The translations under genes were made by a program, and so were the position numbers. Under the pieces are notes generated by a model. It made no database searches and was not told where the DNA came from. It was given only the letters and a program-made list of their open reading frames with translations. Shown here one piece after another: positions 13,281 through 26,130 of a stretch of DNA of 64,000 nucleotides (position 1 is the first letter of the stretch; each line of letters begins with the position of its first letter). This DNA is from Smittia aterrima (lineage: Eukaryota > Arthropoda > Insecta > Diptera > Chironomidae): contig CP093829.1 of NCBI GenBank assembly GCA_033063855.1, forward strand, positions 17,515,537-17,579,536, in the 5' to 3' direction.

Positions 13281-13831
13281 ATTGCGAGCCATAAATTTCA
13301 TTTCTTTTTCGACTCGAGAGAACTCTCATGATACCAGTTGGAGAGGCTCAAAATGTTTATGGCTATCGATCGCATGCTTGCGATAAAACAATATTTTAAA
13401 GCAGTTTCCCAACAATTTACTTTCTGAGTTATGACGCTTAGATTGATTTACTTTATATCTGCTCTAGTATCAAGAGTTTGTACCAATTTTCACACTCTCC
13501 TACTTAGAATGAAAGAGTTATGAGATCAGAAAAAAAGAGAAAAGTTGATGTTTAAACTCTCAACTCAAAGACGACTTCTAATGAAGCTGAAAGCAACGAA
13601 AAAGTTTCTTTCGGTGTTTGCACAGAAATATTAAATTATGCATCGAGTTTTAAATTGGTTTTCATGTTTAAATAGCAAGCGTCCATTGAAAAGCTCCTAA
13701 GGGGTGGTTGAGTTTAAAAGCAGAATGGTCGTTCGGTTGAGACAGATGACGATGAAAGCTGAAAACTTCAAAGTTTCGAATTGAAAAGTTTTTAATTGAA
13801 AAGTATTTTACATCAAATATGAATTAAGGTC
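13281..13831. repeat. Diverged duplicated block, copy 1
   Basis: Two anchors, attgcgagccataaat at 13,281-13,296 and a ~47 bp segment at 13,783-13,831 (core ttttacatcaaat and gaattaaggtc), reappear in the same order at 48,362-48,377 and 49,162-49,209. Sequence between the anchors is largely unalignable by eye. Confidence 0.5.
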
Positions 13832-15470
13832 GATACATTGAACCGAGCAGTGAAGGAAACTTTGTTCATCGGTCAGTTGGAGGTTTAAAGGAGAAAAGAG
13901 AGGAGAAAGGGGCTCATCTGACTTCTCAACGATTTGTGTGCAAGACCAAAGATTTTCTCTGTGTGAAAGGATCAAAAACATTTTGTGTGCACATAGCAAA
14001 CTTTCTTTTGAAAGGACGTGTCCCTCGGTTAACCCCTTTTGGTCATTGCAGTCACCAACTGTCGTATCAAGCTATTAGCATCAAAATTCAACTTTAATCG
14101 TTACTTACGAACAGTGCCTAGCATTCTTGACTCTCTGTCTGTCTCTTGGCTATTTGAAATTCAGAAGAGAAACAAAGGAAATGCCTAACCGATGGTTGCT
14201 GACCGATGAATGACCATTACGTCCTTTCGTCTGTCATACGTTGACCATTAATCAGAACGTCCCATAATGTTTGGTATTTAAAGCGAGCGAATTAAATCAA
14301 ATGACATGTTTATTGTTTGCTCGGGAAATTACTTTGTATATGAACCTCAATGGTAAAGAAGCGTGAGCCCGATAGCGTAATTCATCGCACGAAATGACCC
14401 AAACACGCTGCAACATGCAACTTTGGTCGTGCATCATGTAAAGTAAATGATGAACTAAAAACAAGTCATTTACCAGTATGGCGTCCGACATGAACTAGAG
14501 TTCGATAGAAAGCTTCTAACATGCACGCTCCGAGAAGCAACATGAAAGTTTAATTTCCTCTAGTCTCATGTTTCTCGCTGCACCATCGGCGGCAACTCGA
14601 GCGTGAGTAACACCATCGAGAAGCAGAACATTCAGTCCGTTGATCAACAAAGAATTAATGTTTTCCACTCGTTTCATTAGAGAGACGTCTTGTGTCGTGT
14701 AATCGAGCAAGGTGCTGGAGCAAAGCGGAATCTCCGAGACATGAGACAAGTTTCCAATTTACTTTTGCACTGTCTTTGACTTGTTAAGCACTTGCATCGT
14801 GCGCTTTTACGACTCTTTAACCGTCGCTCTTTTCGTAGTTTAATGAGTTTTTTTTCCTCCTCTGCCTTCACCTTTAGCATCATTGCGAAGCTTGCCCGAG
14901 TGAACACATGAAAAATACTTTGCTGTCACTGAGACTCTTAAACTTATTAATTTTTGCCGCTCGACTGCATCGTCTCGACAATCAACGTTCGCTTCAACGT
15001 CTCTTGTCGAAATTAGTTTTCACTGAGGTGCACGGGTTGAGTTTCCACAGCGTTTAACTTCACATTTTCAGACAAGCTCGCGATTTTAACTCACTTGGAA
15101 CGAACAATGATGATTGAAAAGGTCGCTTTGAATATTTGTTTCTCTTTTGCTCTTTTTTTTGTTCATGCAAGGACTTAAGTCAAAAGCCTTAAATGCAATA
15201 TCGTTGTTCATGCTCATACCCCGTCAAATCCTCACATGCACTCGACTCCGATGATTATGATTCAATTAATGCTGTTTTTGCGGAAAACAAGCGAATGCGA
15301 GCAGACGAGATGAGAAATGTCTGCAGCTAGCAATCAAAAACCATCAATCGCCTGCAGACAAAACACAATCCACTCTACGATTGCATCGAGCGCATTCATT
15401 ACTTCCACGTCAGTTTCTATCGTTCGCTTTCAATCTAATTACACTTAATAATAGAAAAATGGATGGGCTA

Positions 15471-15496
15471 CGATCGATGGATGGATGGATAGATGT
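15471..15496. repeat. Short (GATG)n microsatellite
   Basis: Four to five tandem GATG/GATA units (gatggatggatggatagatg). A simple tandem repeat with no further signal. Confidence 0.7.
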
Positions 15497-16119
15497 GAAG
15501 CTGTGCAAAATAATCGAGAATTGCATTAGAATGAATCTGAATCGGGAAACCGCATGAAGCTTCGACAAGCGGAGAATGAAAATATTGATTCGTTCGTTCC
15601 GATTATTTATGCTCGCAATATTGCATTCGTTTCATAGTTTTTGCAATCGCAAATAGCAAATGAGATTCCATGTGATGCGATTTTCATGTAAATTTCTCGC
15701 AAAAGCAGAGAAGAAAAAAAAATAGAGAACAGAACAGAAGAAGATGAAAAATGAGTCAGGCGACATTTGTTAGACGTGCATGATGTTCGTAATGGACACA
15801 ACAAACAACAATGAGCATGCAAAGCTACGGATTCCTGTATCTCTCGCTTTCCGTAGCTTTCCCCTTGTCGTCATTTTCCCTACGTTTGCCTTTTTGCATA
15901 ATAAATGCCTTGTCAATTGAACTCGCACCATCGGTGAGAGAAGAAGAATGAAATCTCAGCCCGAAATTATTCATTCACATGTTTGTTCATTCGCAGTGCG
16001 TAACGAGATGAATGAACTCTGAACTCTAGAGTTTATCGAGGAAAATTCGACGTTTTCTGACGAGAAAACGACCCAGAGCCGAGGCAACCCTCGGAAAAAG
16101 ATAAAATCAATTATCCAAG

Positions 16120-16143
16120 AGCGAGAGAGAGAGAGAGAGAGAG
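16120..16143. repeat. (GA)n microsatellite
   Basis: An uninterrupted run of GA dinucleotides, about 11 units. GA runs can bind GAGA factor in flies, but nothing here shows such use. Confidence 0.75.
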
Positions 16144-19100
16144 CTTTTGCAAAAAGCCTAGGCCTGACAGGGTCGATAACCGAGTAACACAGCGTGGTAA
16201 TAATTTTTCCATAAATTTGGTCAATGAACTCAACTCAAACTCTCGATGTCGTTATCAAATAAACAGCTCGGAGGAAACTCTGTTTGTTCTTCGACAGCGA
16301 TTTCTTCTTCATCTTCATATTTACACACTTCGAATGATGATGAAAGCCGGCTCTCTTGTTCAAACGAACGATGTGTTGAGACGACCCAGCGATGATTTGT
16401 TTAATGAACTACATTCGTCTGATGCGATAGTTGCTTTGCCTCGACAGCTTTATGAGCCACTTTCCCCCCGGCTCGTCTTTGAATGATTTTTCACGAAATT
16501 ACAGTCAGAAGGAAAAATCATCGTCGCTGCTTTGAAAGGAAACTGAGAAAAGAGTGAAAAAGATAAAAACACTTGAGAGTGAAATTTTCATTTTCATAAA
16601 TTATCAGTTTTTATTGTTTTGCCATCATAAATTTTAATATTTATCTCTTCTGGCGTGTTTTTTGGTGCTTAGAAGCATTATGAGCGTCGGAGAGCGGGAA
16701 ATTTTATGTCTGTTTGGGACTATAAAACATAGATTTTAATGATGGAGTGTTTCAGTGTTTCCTTCGTGCCTTCGCCGCTGATTTTTCTTGATGATTTTAA
16801 CAGGCACAGCTCACACACATTTCAACAACAGACATTTTCACACACGAATAAATCTCGCTAAAGTTGCGAAACTTGACACAATCCCGAGGGCCGAGACGAC
16901 GGAAGGAGACGTTTGTGTGGTTTGTTGGCGGCTTTGGTATCCCGGCGAGAGTGGAAATTGCAAACCTTGTGAAATTTATGGAGCAAAGCGCACAGAGACG
17001 TTCTAAAAGTGCGATTGAAATGTATTTTATGAGCCATTAACTGCCAGCATGAGCTCAAATGTGAACCCGTTTTCTCCATTAAACTTCCTTGCTCTCTTAA
17101 TGGTGATAAACTCGGCTTTTATTGTGTCTGGGGCTGCTGGCTTTTCGCTTCAACCTCTGCCGGGCGAGAAGAAAATGAATGGAAGAGCGTAACATCATCA
17201 TTATCAAAATTGAAAATCGTAATACAAGTTCTCGAGTAGAGACGACGTCTCGTGGGGGAAAGGAAAGACAAGAAGAAGTTTTTTTTAATTAAAAACAAAA
17301 TCAGCTTCCAACTTCTTCGGAAATCTCTCTCGTCGACTGGTGGCAGTCGAATCACTTTGATTATCTCAATTTCCATCCACATGGCGCGACACTTATTTCA
17401 CCCCATTTGAAAATTATTCAATTGAGCGACAAACGTCTTCTCTCCCTATCGTCGACTTCGTTCGCCGTTTTCCGCGTCCATTCCATGAAAAACAATAACT
17501 ACAAACTTCCCCCCGGTCGCTATCGGGGATGTAAAGTGAGCGACGAAGGAAGATCCGTTGATTAAAATGCAAATGGGAATGAAAAGTTTAGACACACGTA
17601 CAGACGGAAATATTCAAATGAAACGACACCCTTGCATGACGAGACCCTGAGCATTTTAAAAAATATGAAATTAAACCCATTCACATGTTTGAGAATGATG
17701 GCTCTTGATGGACGGAATAATGGCAATGAGACATGGTATTTTGAAAATATATTCTCATTCTTCACTCGCTTTCATTACATTCACTATCAAATTCAGAGAT
17801 GTTCAACTGCTGAAACTTATACGTGAAGCTTATGATATCCTTGCTCGACTGATTAAATTCTTGGCCTCGTCTTCGCAACAAAGAGCAACTACATGTCAGT
17901 TTACAGCTCTGATCGCGTACAATAGCGAAACTCAGCACTTTCAATCAGAAAGAACGACGATTTGACTCACACATTCATGTCATTCAAGCAAAGAATTATT
18001 TTTCTATTCCCTGATTTTTCGCTTTTATGAGAAGCGTGAAATGACGAGCGAGCATGATTCGATCGTGTCGTCTATAGAGCAGAGATTTAAGTTTAGCATC
18101 CGTCCGAGGACCGGTTTTTATGGACACGAAAAATCTTTATGCAAATCTCTTTGTCGCTTTTGTCATTTGGCTCTGCTAAACAGTTTTATTCACTCTACAC
18201 AATTCAATTTAATTTTCTCGAGCTATAAAATGCGACAGAGACAGAGAGAGAAGATGAAATCCTTTCGGATTGTTAATGGAAGTTTCCATTTAACAAAATG
18301 TGAAAAAAAAGGGACAGTCGGGAGATTTGGGATTAAATAGTCGAGTCTCCCAGAGTTTGCCTAATAAAAACTTTCGACCCGATAAAAACAACATCGACTC
18401 TGTCAATCAATTTAAACAAATAGAAGAATGACACGTATTTAACGAAAGTGAGGTTGCGTTGTACGAGCGAGAAGCGTTTAATTCCCTCCAACATGAATCG
18501 TGAATCGGAAGGGTTAAGTTGTTTATTTTTCTGCCTCTTTTGTTCGAGCTCTCATGGACTCTTTTTTATTTTATTTCTTTCTGAAGTTCTTGCCATCAAT
18601 TATTCTTCATTTCCTTCACTTCCATGACCCTTCGCCGTTACACACGCACGAAGAAAAGAAAAGCGAAGACGAAGCAAATTTCGGGAGGGAAAAGCGTAAT
18701 TTTTCATGGAATTCTTCGAAGCAAATTCCAATTGGGGATTCAGTTCAATGTCTTATCGTTTCGTTATCTTTCCTCACGCACAAAATTCCTCTACCTTCGC
18801 CCATAGACATTCTTCCTACCCCAAGAGAGATTTGCACAAAGGTGAAAGATTGAAACAATTCTTATCGTCGAGACCGCAAAAACATTTCATTCTCTTATCA
18901 AACATTCCATTGCCAAAAATAAAACTCACGTCGTAGACAAAGTCGAGGCGATCTCACACTCGGCGACCGAGTGAGACTTCAAAATAACCCAAACAAAAAA
19001 AAAACGCATCGCAACAACATTTGCAGTGTCGCGACAAATGATAACTAACACGAGTCGAGTATGTACACGCGCCTGAGCAGAATATGAAGAAAAATCGAGT

Positions 19101-22100
19101 CGCTAATGCAAAAGTTGAGTATTTGCGAGAGCTCCCTGATGATAAACGACGGGTTTGCTGACGGAATTTATCACGAGCGTCTATCGCTTGGGCTGTGAAA
19201 TGAATTATGAAAGATTTCTGGGGGAATTTTCGCACGTCTCCACTGTCGAGACAAGCGAGCGAGCAAACTAAGCAAAAGAAGAAGAAAAAGAAATCTTCAC
19301 GAAAAACTTTGCTTATCTCGAAATTTAGCTTCCTCCCCAAAAATACATTTGCTCGCTCACAATATTCTTTGTATCGAGCTCAACTGATAATTATTAATGA
19401 CATTTCGCTTCGTTTTGTTAACGTCAGTAATATTTCTCGTTGTCCCGGAATATAAAAAGAAATCACTTTTCATTTAAAGCTCGCTCGGCCGACTTTTCTT
19501 TCTTCTTCTCTACTCTGTCGTTGGAAAAATCAAGATTAATGATTTTGTTTATGCTTTTCTTTCTAAGCTCAATTTTTTTCCTTGCTTCCACTATGTTCGC
19601 GCTTTGACGAATGAAAAATGTTTGAAAGTTATCGCAATGACGAAGTACGAAACTGTCACTCGAACTTCCTGATCGCAAGAAACTTGAATCAATTAACGTT
19701 AAACCTTTCATTGTTCGTCGCCTCCGAAATGCTTTCGGATGAGAGGTCGAGGGGTCGACGAGAATGTTTACAATTACAAATCGTAATAAGAAAAACTATC
19801 GCAGCGACTATTATCATCACGACTTCACCATTAAGATCCGCGAATGAGCACCACTGACTGGCGGTCGAATAGGTCGTTTAAATCACGATTCATCCATAAT
19901 GCGCCTTTATGAGAAATTAATGAAAACCCATAAAATAAAAGAACTTTTCCATCTCACTTCGAACAAAAGCCAAAACTGCACAACACACGACTCGAGCTCG
20001 CGGCTAAATCGCGAGTCGATTCAATGAAAAGCAGACAAATTCATGCTCAAGCTGAGACTGTGAGGGCTTGAGAAGAGATCCGATATTAAGAAAAGTGAGA
20101 CACGATAAAGAGCCATAAGAAAATTAATGATCCCAGGCCTTTGCCGGGGTCAAATCTATTTTAATTGAGATCTTTAAACTCTCGCTTGTGTGCCATCTAA
20201 GGCCTGAGCATGAAGACATGTCGTGCATTTTGGTTTCCTCGTTTGGAGTCGACTCGAATTTACTCGAATTTTGAAGAAACGTCTCCGATATCGACATCGA
20301 AAGAAATAAAATAAAAGCGATTGAAACTCGAGACTCGGAGCTTTGCGAGTAGTCGCTTTTGATGACGCGGGAGGGAATTGAAGGAACGAGGCCAATGCTT
20401 AATGTCTTTTAGTGTCAATAAAAGACAACGATGTGGAGTGAAATTCGATGAAAGTTGGTGTGATCCTCAGTGCATGTTCCGACAATTTGAGCTCGCTCAG
20501 TGTCTCCGATTTCGTTTCGTCTACGTTGCAACCAAAATGTTTACGAATTCCTCTTGCATTAGCTAAGTGAGAGAAAGGAAAATTGTAACAAAATATGATC
20601 AAATTGTGTTTAAAAAGTCGCCCAAGACAAGACAAAGGTAATTTTCCGTTTCTAATTATTTTGTCAAGACGTCTAATTAACTTACACATTTTATTGTCAT
20701 CGCATTCGAGCATTTTTTCCCTTCAGTCTTGCATGCAGCGGAAAAATCACTCCAATTAAACTTAATTCGCTTGCTACAAGCATCGCTTTCACGACAAGTT
20801 GACATCAATTAATTGTGTGCAACAATGTCGATGAAGGGAAAACGGAGCGCAGCGCGAATTGTATCATTATCGCTAATAAAAAACTTGACAGAATTTTATG
20901 GTCGCGTCATCAAAGCGACGACGACGATGATGATGAGCACAAGAAAATAAAACATGCTCTGCTTTCTATGTAACTCAGAATCATTCAGACGGCACTGACG
21001 CAACAAGAGTTGTCAGTCCTCATCATCAAACTCTCAAATGGAACGCTAAGTCGTCGTAATTAATTTAAATTGCAAGTTCTAGGATCGCTGCTTCTTTTAT
21101 CGCATGCAACAAACAAATTAATTAATTATCGTCGGTTTTCCCGTTCCATCGTCTCGACAGAGTCAGACAGATCATCCTCATCATAAAATCTTGATTGAAT
21201 AAAACTGCACAAGAGTCAGACGACGAACAAAAGTTATGATGGAAGTTTATTTATTGTCTGAGAGCTTCTCAAATGGCAACAGCTTCATAACGCAACAGAA
21301 ACATGAAGCTTTAACTTGTCAACAACAGCGTCAAGTATTTTAGTAGAATTATTGCGGAGATAAATAAAGTGTTTACTCACTAACGTGAGAATTTTGAAAT
21401 CAATTGGCTATAAACATCATTAGAATCACAAACGTTATTGTTTGCGTAATTTAAATTTAAATCGTCCAATATGGAAATGCGTGCTATACTAACAATAATA
21501 ATCTCTTTAAGCGCTTAGCTCATTTGCATAATCCATAAATGTGCTGAGCTCTCAGCGACTCTCAGACGAGCAAGCGAGGAAAAACTGTGTTCTTTCCTAA
21601 AATGATAAATGATTCATGAAGCTCATTTTGCAATGGAGATGCTGATGCCTAGAGGAGTTCGCTCGAAAGAACTCATTCAATGTTCCTCTGTCGAGTGCTT
21701 TGTGTCATCAGGGCTGGCGGAGACAATTGCCGACCCGCTGCACAGCTCAATTAACTTGTTATTGTTCATCGTCGGCACATCCTCTTGCGGCTTTAAATTT
21801 CTGCATTCAGTTCAGTTCATCGTTTCATTTACATTCGTATGCAGATCATTTATCATCATGTTTAATGCAAGCTTCATCTCTCCGACTAAATCTCTTTATT
21901 TTCAACTCGTTAATACACTCTCAGAGGCTTCTCATTTGCACAATTTCGCGATGCAGTTTCCCGTTAGCGATGTTTGATGCTCGACAAAGTCATAAATTTA
22001 AACATTTGAATTTCATTTTTCAAGCGTTTGCGAAATTGTGTGCAAAGAACAAATGGCAATTATTCTCAATTTTACGTTCGTGCAGTTCGTTTTGCTTTGT

Positions 22101-23062
22101 CGCAACTCGTGCATTTTCACAAGTTCTGTGGCTTATCGAAAATTATTTCGTTTCAATTTCAAAGAGAGAAAGAAAGACTTGAGCAATCTGAGTCGATGAA
22201 GCTCTTCGCCCAAACAAATTTGTTATCAAACATAAACATTCGTGACATATTTCTCGACTCGTCATACGCATTAACCTCTGAGTGTCTGTCTAGAGTTTGA
22301 GAGATCATTGTCTGATATTTTTAGAATAAAAACAACAAATAATCGAGCAATCGCGCGATGCGTTATGAAACTTTTTATTATTTTTTCTCCTTCACATTGA
22401 GACAATGTAGCAGCTAACAGAGCTGCTAACTTGATTAAGATTGACTTGAAATGTCAACGCGCTATCTAAGAAATTAAATTCTTCACATTCTATTAAACGG
22501 TGCTTGAACACTTGCTATTCTCGTCGCTCGACGACACAATACGCGACGGCATCAAGAGCATTCCGAGAACACTCGAGAAGCCTGAATGAAATCGTCTCTT
22601 CAGAGCAATTTATGCACGTCATTTGTTATGAAAATAATGCCACTGAAATTGATATTGCGGATGGATAGAGCGATGAGGAAAAGGGAAAGGAAACAATCAG
22701 AAGCTATCAGTGTTGCTCAATGAAAAAGCAAATAGACTGAAGTTGTTTTTAATTATGTCGCATCGTTTTCTTATCAGCGAGAGTGTCTGGCATGACCGCC
22801 GCGTACTAAGGCAGACATTGTTGCTCGTGACAACTCAAATAAATAATAAATGTCGAGCACCAGCTCTGTTTGACTTCTATTCTATTTTTAAATGACAACG
22901 ACGCTCGTGGGGAAATCAGCACTGGACATGTGTTGGAGGATTTCTTTTCACGATTGACTTTCGGAAATTGAATTCTCGCTCGACATTTCCCTTTATTCAG
23001 ATGTGAAGAATTATCATGAAAAATCAATATCTTATCGCAATTTTTTTCTCTTTTATTTACAG

Positions 23063-24553
23063 GCTGCATTGGAAGATGTCAACGTGACACCGAAACAAGA
23101 GCCGTTGGACATTCCATTGAAGAAGTCGAAACTCGATGAGATTCCGATGCGCTACTTGAATGATTTCTACAGTCCCGTTCTGCTCTATCAATTCTCGCAA
23201 CTATCTCGACAACAGCCATGGCTTGCGACCTCACCAAAGCAGCACATTATTCCGCCTTTCGGACAAAACATTGCGTCGATTCCCTATTTGCCTGCGTCAC
23301 AAGAACCGCCAGTGCTTCAGAATCCCGAAAGGGTCGTTAGACATTCAGAGAGCGAACGTTTTGAAAGAACTTATCAGCCAAATGTTGCGCTCGCGCCACG
23401 ACAAACTGTGCTCACAAAAGAAAGGGAACGAGACCGAGATTTCGACAAAGATCGAGACACAAACGAACGATCAAGTTCTGTAATAAAATGCGAGATTCAG
23501 ATTAAGCAGGAACGTCCGTCGACACCAAACAATGAATCGCCTGAGTTGAGAAACAACTCGCCAGAGACAACAGGAGTTTCGGAATCGCACGGAGTGTCAG
23601 CAGCGCCAATCAGTCCTGAAGGTCAATCAGGCTCGAATGAAATCACATCGTCCACATCCCCCGTACCTGCAAATATACCAAAAAAACAAGAGTCCATGTC
23701 ACCGCCACTATCATCTCAAACATCTCCCAGTCAAGCATCACCACGATCTCATCTGCTCAATCACTCGATCCACAAAACGTCTCCTGTGGTTGTGAAAGTC
23801 ACCACAAATCAACCATCGCCCCCGTTGATGAATGGCAATAAGAAAGCGCCAATTTTAGGCAACCCAGAGTTTGAACTCTCGACAGACACCGATGAAGAGA
23901 GTCTTGGTGAGCCCGACAGTAGCAATGTCAATGGATCACATGCGCAGACTCCTTATGAGTTCGCTAAGATTTTGTTGAAAAATAATTCTCTGGAAGATCA
24001 CGACAAGGTTCTCAATCTCATCAAGTACATGGAGAAGGAGATTACACAGTTGAAGGAGCATCATAAGAAAGAGATACGTGAGCTACAGCATCAACAACAG
24101 CAACGAAATGAAGGCTTTCGAAAAACGATTGAGAATCTTCAAAATCAATTCAATCAACAAAACAATCGCAACATGAATTCGAGTGTCATAGCGACGTCTT
24201 GTTTATCATCGTCGTCTTCGTCATCATCAAGCTCCTTATCATCGAGCTCATCCTATGACTACGACCGTTCAGAGCGACGCAATAGCATTGTAGAGAAGCC
24301 GAATGTAATCATTAAACCGCTTAAGAAGTCGCTTCGAATAACGCCGCTTCTCGATGATTGCAAGCCAACTGCCAACAGCATCACATCAATTGCATCGACG
24401 ACGCCTTCCATCGTCATCATGCCGAAGCGCGAAGACATTATGAACAACAATAACACAAAAATCTACAATAATAATAATAATGCGATCGTCAATGGTCAGA
24501 CTGAGTCATTAGATGATACTCTTAAAAAGACAATTAAGGCGGAAAAGTTATAA
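23063..24553 (+). CDS. Terminal coding exon of a large putative transcriptional regulator (partial gene)
   Basis: A good acceptor (tttctcttttatttacag) precedes GCTGCA, and the frame stays open for 496 codons to TAA. Earlier exons lie upstream, probably outside this window. Near the start is KQEPLDIPLKKSK, a PxDLS-like (CtBP-type) patch. Possible SUMO sites of the ΨKxE type are IKQE in the first third and IKAE five residues from the end. An Arg/Asp/Glu stretch is followed by a long Ser/Pro/Thr-rich part, then an acidic patch (FELSTDTDEESLGEPDSS). A Leu/Glu/Lys-rich helix at exon residues ~309-375 looks like a coiled coil and runs into Gln- and Asn-rich sequence, poly-Ser (~385-400) and poly-Asn (~465-480). 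This composition fits a nuclear DNA-binding protein's C-terminal effector region. I do not recognise the family, and no DNA-binding domain is in this exon. Confidence 0.85.
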   Translation, partial: AALEDVNVTPKQEPLDIPLKKSKLDEIPMRYLNDFYSPVLLYQFSQLSRQQPWLATSPKQHIIPPFGQNIASIPYLPASQEPPVLQNPERVVRHSESERFERTYQPNVALAPRQTVLTKERERDRDFDKDRDTNERSSSVIKCEIQIKQERPSTPNNESPELRNNSPETTGVSESHGVSAAPISPEGQSGSNEITSSTSPVPANIPKKQESMSPPLSSQTSPSQASPRSHLLNHSIHKTSPVVVKVTTNQPSPPLMNGNKKAPILGNPEFELSTDTDEESLGEPDSSNVNGSHAQTPYEFAKILLKNNSLEDHDKVLNLIKYMEKEITQLKEHHKKEIRELQHQQQQRNEGFRKTIENLQNQFNQQNNRNMNSSVIATSCLSSSSSSSSSSLSSSSSYDYDRSERRNSIVEKPNVIIKPLKKSLRITPLLDDCKPTANSITSIASTTPSIVIMPKREDIMNNNNTKIYNNNNNAIVNGQTESLDDTLKKTIKAEKL

Positions 24554-24630
24554 AATCAGGACAGTGTTCCCAGATTCGATTTGCGAGCGACGGTTCGTGA
24601 TCGACTGGCGACACTTGAATTCACTGCGTA

Positions 24631-24638
24631 TGTAAATA
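24631..24638 (+). promoter_or_regulatory. Pumilio-type site TGTAAATA
   Basis: Exact match to UGUANAUA, 78 nt past the stop codon. It is the first of four in this 3'UTR. Confidence 0.45.
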
Positions 24639-24936
24639 GACGTTGAATGGAAGTCTCCTCCTCCTAAAGGCATTTTAAGAAAGAAACCCTCAAACCAACC
24701 AACCAACCACAAATTACAATTCGAGTAACTAAGAAGCTTTCATCTGATGCCACATAAGTCACCTTAATCGTTAAACACTTTTTTTTCTCGAAACTTACTC
24801 CTTAATTGTATAGATTTAAAAAGACATCGCGAGTGTTGTTGTTGTTGATGCAGTTAAGAGAAGACGCGCACCCGCGATTGCTGTAATTTGTATGAAAGAT
24901 GATGAAGAAGAGGAAGAAGTAATTTATTAATGAACT

Positions 24937-24944
24937 TGTACATA
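24937..24944 (+). promoter_or_regulatory. Pumilio-type site TGTACATA
   Basis: Exact match to UGUANAUA, second site in the 3'UTR. Confidence 0.45.
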
Positions 24945-25138
24945 AATTGACCCCACCAAGATTAAACTTATTAATAATCATAGTTTCGTTTAAAACAGAA
25001 AAAAAGCAACAAAAATCTCAACAGATGGAAAAAGTCTAATCATAAGTTTTGAGTTCGCCGAACAAAGTCTCGCCCCGATTAAAAAAAAAAGAAGTTTAGT
25101 TTGTTTTTAAGAAGAAAAAAAACTTTTGTGTTGAAACT

Positions 25139-25146
25139 TGTAAATA
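25139..25146 (+). promoter_or_regulatory. Pumilio-type site TGTAAATA
   Basis: Exact match to UGUANAUA, third site in the 3'UTR. Confidence 0.45.
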
Positions 25147-25650
25147 TATGTGGAAAATCATCCAGAAACAAATCGCGCATAAAGTGATAACTATTTGTAG
25201 ACGAAACGGTGGGTTTTGCAGTCTCGCGACTGCTAAATTGGATAAAGGAAATCGAAACTCACCGAAGAGAAACAAAAGAAGAAAATATAAAGCAAATCTT
25301 ATAAATATGAAGAATCTACTAAACAAGACGAAGGAAACTTTCTTATATTTGCTTTGTTTTCCTAAATGAAAAAAAAACTCTTGTAAATTTTACTCATGAT
25401 AGTCTCGTAAGGCAAAACACCCTCATCACCTCTTTATATCGAAAGAAAAGATTTAAAATATTTTTATAATTTTCTAGTGTCCTCCCAAAAAAAATTATGA
25501 TTTCGACGTTGAAATTTAAAAAAACAAAAGTTAAATATTTTTTTGTTCGTTTTTGTTATGAAAGCTCCTTAAACTGTTTCTTTGAGAAATGAAAAATGTT
25601 CTTTTGTTCGATAAGAAAAGAAAGAGAAAAATATTTTGGCTGTGCTTTTC

Positions 25651-25656
25651 AATAAA
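25651..25656 (+). terminator. Candidate proximal poly(A) signal AATAAA
   Basis: AATAAA in ttttcaataaaatcataaaa. It lies about 1.1 kb past the stop and would leave three of the four Pumilio-type sites in the mRNA. Confidence 0.35.
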
Positions 25657-25932
25657 ATCATAAAAACGTTTAACACTTATCTCTAGTTTAACGTCTTACG
25701 GTCGAAGTTTACTTTCTTTCCGTTCAACTGCAGAAAAATGAAACTTTTTTTTCTTAAGAAATCTTTTCCTTTCCTGTTTTCTTGTTAGACATGAACACCG
25801 AAACGAAGAAACTTAGTTATTATTTGTAAAGTGTTTAAGATTTCATTTCGAAATGAATGAGAGAGATGTTGCTTGATGGACACTGGTGGATTGCCTTTGT
25901 GTCTCTAACCAGCAAGCAAACCCAAGAGAGTC

Positions 25933-25940
25933 TGTAAATA
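25933..25940 (+). promoter_or_regulatory. Pumilio-type site TGTAAATA
   Basis: Exact match to UGUANAUA, fourth site. It is used only if the distal poly(A) signal near 26.1 kb is chosen. Confidence 0.4.
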
Positions 25941-26108
25941 GTTGATTTATGAAATATCTTTTTGTAGAAAATATCCATGTCGATTAGAGTTTAAAGAAAG
26001 AGCAAGAAAGAGAAGAAACCTTTAGTTTGTAATGAAAAGCGAAAATCCCGGTTTGAAGTGCACTCTCTCTCACTCACTCAATATCTCTCTTTCTCTCTAT
26101 ATCTTGAA

Positions 26109-26114
26109 AATAAA
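26109..26114 (+). terminator. Candidate distal poly(A) signal AATAAA
   Basis: AATAAA in tcttgaaaataaaataac, after CT-rich sequence. It would give a 3'UTR of about 1.58 kb that includes all four Pumilio-type sites. Confidence 0.35.
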
Positions 26115-26130
26115 ATAACAAAGAAATGAA

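Larger units (their letters stand above)
3346..23062. other. 19.7 kb non-coding stretch, probably a large intron or upstream regulatory DNA
   Basis: No gene, tRNA or clear transposon ORF is visible over this long span. Open frames (for example at 12,613-13,032 and 21,700-22,182) start at non-ATG codons or in simple sequence and do not join by splicing. The span carries frequent CCATAAA/TTTATGG words, short GA/CT runs, and diverged elements at 13,132-13,180, 13,281-13,296 and 13,783-13,831 that recur beyond 42 kb. Because the next coding exon (23,063) begins with a splice acceptor in phase 0, at least its 3' part must be intron of that gene. Confidence 0.55.
24554..26130 (+). other. Long 3'UTR of the putative regulator gene
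   Basis: A+T-rich sequence after the stop at 24,551-24,553 with candidate AATAAA signals at 25,651-25,656 and 26,109-26,114. It carries four UGUANAUA (Pumilio-type) sites and a Brd-box-like AGCTTTA near 26,132. The exact 3' end is inferred. Confidence 0.55.

Noticed and set aside
21609..22300. Three overlapping + frames up to 160 codons
   Set aside because: Different frames of the same DNA, non-ATG starts, Ser/Phe/His-rich products typical of TTC/TCA-rich non-coding sequence.
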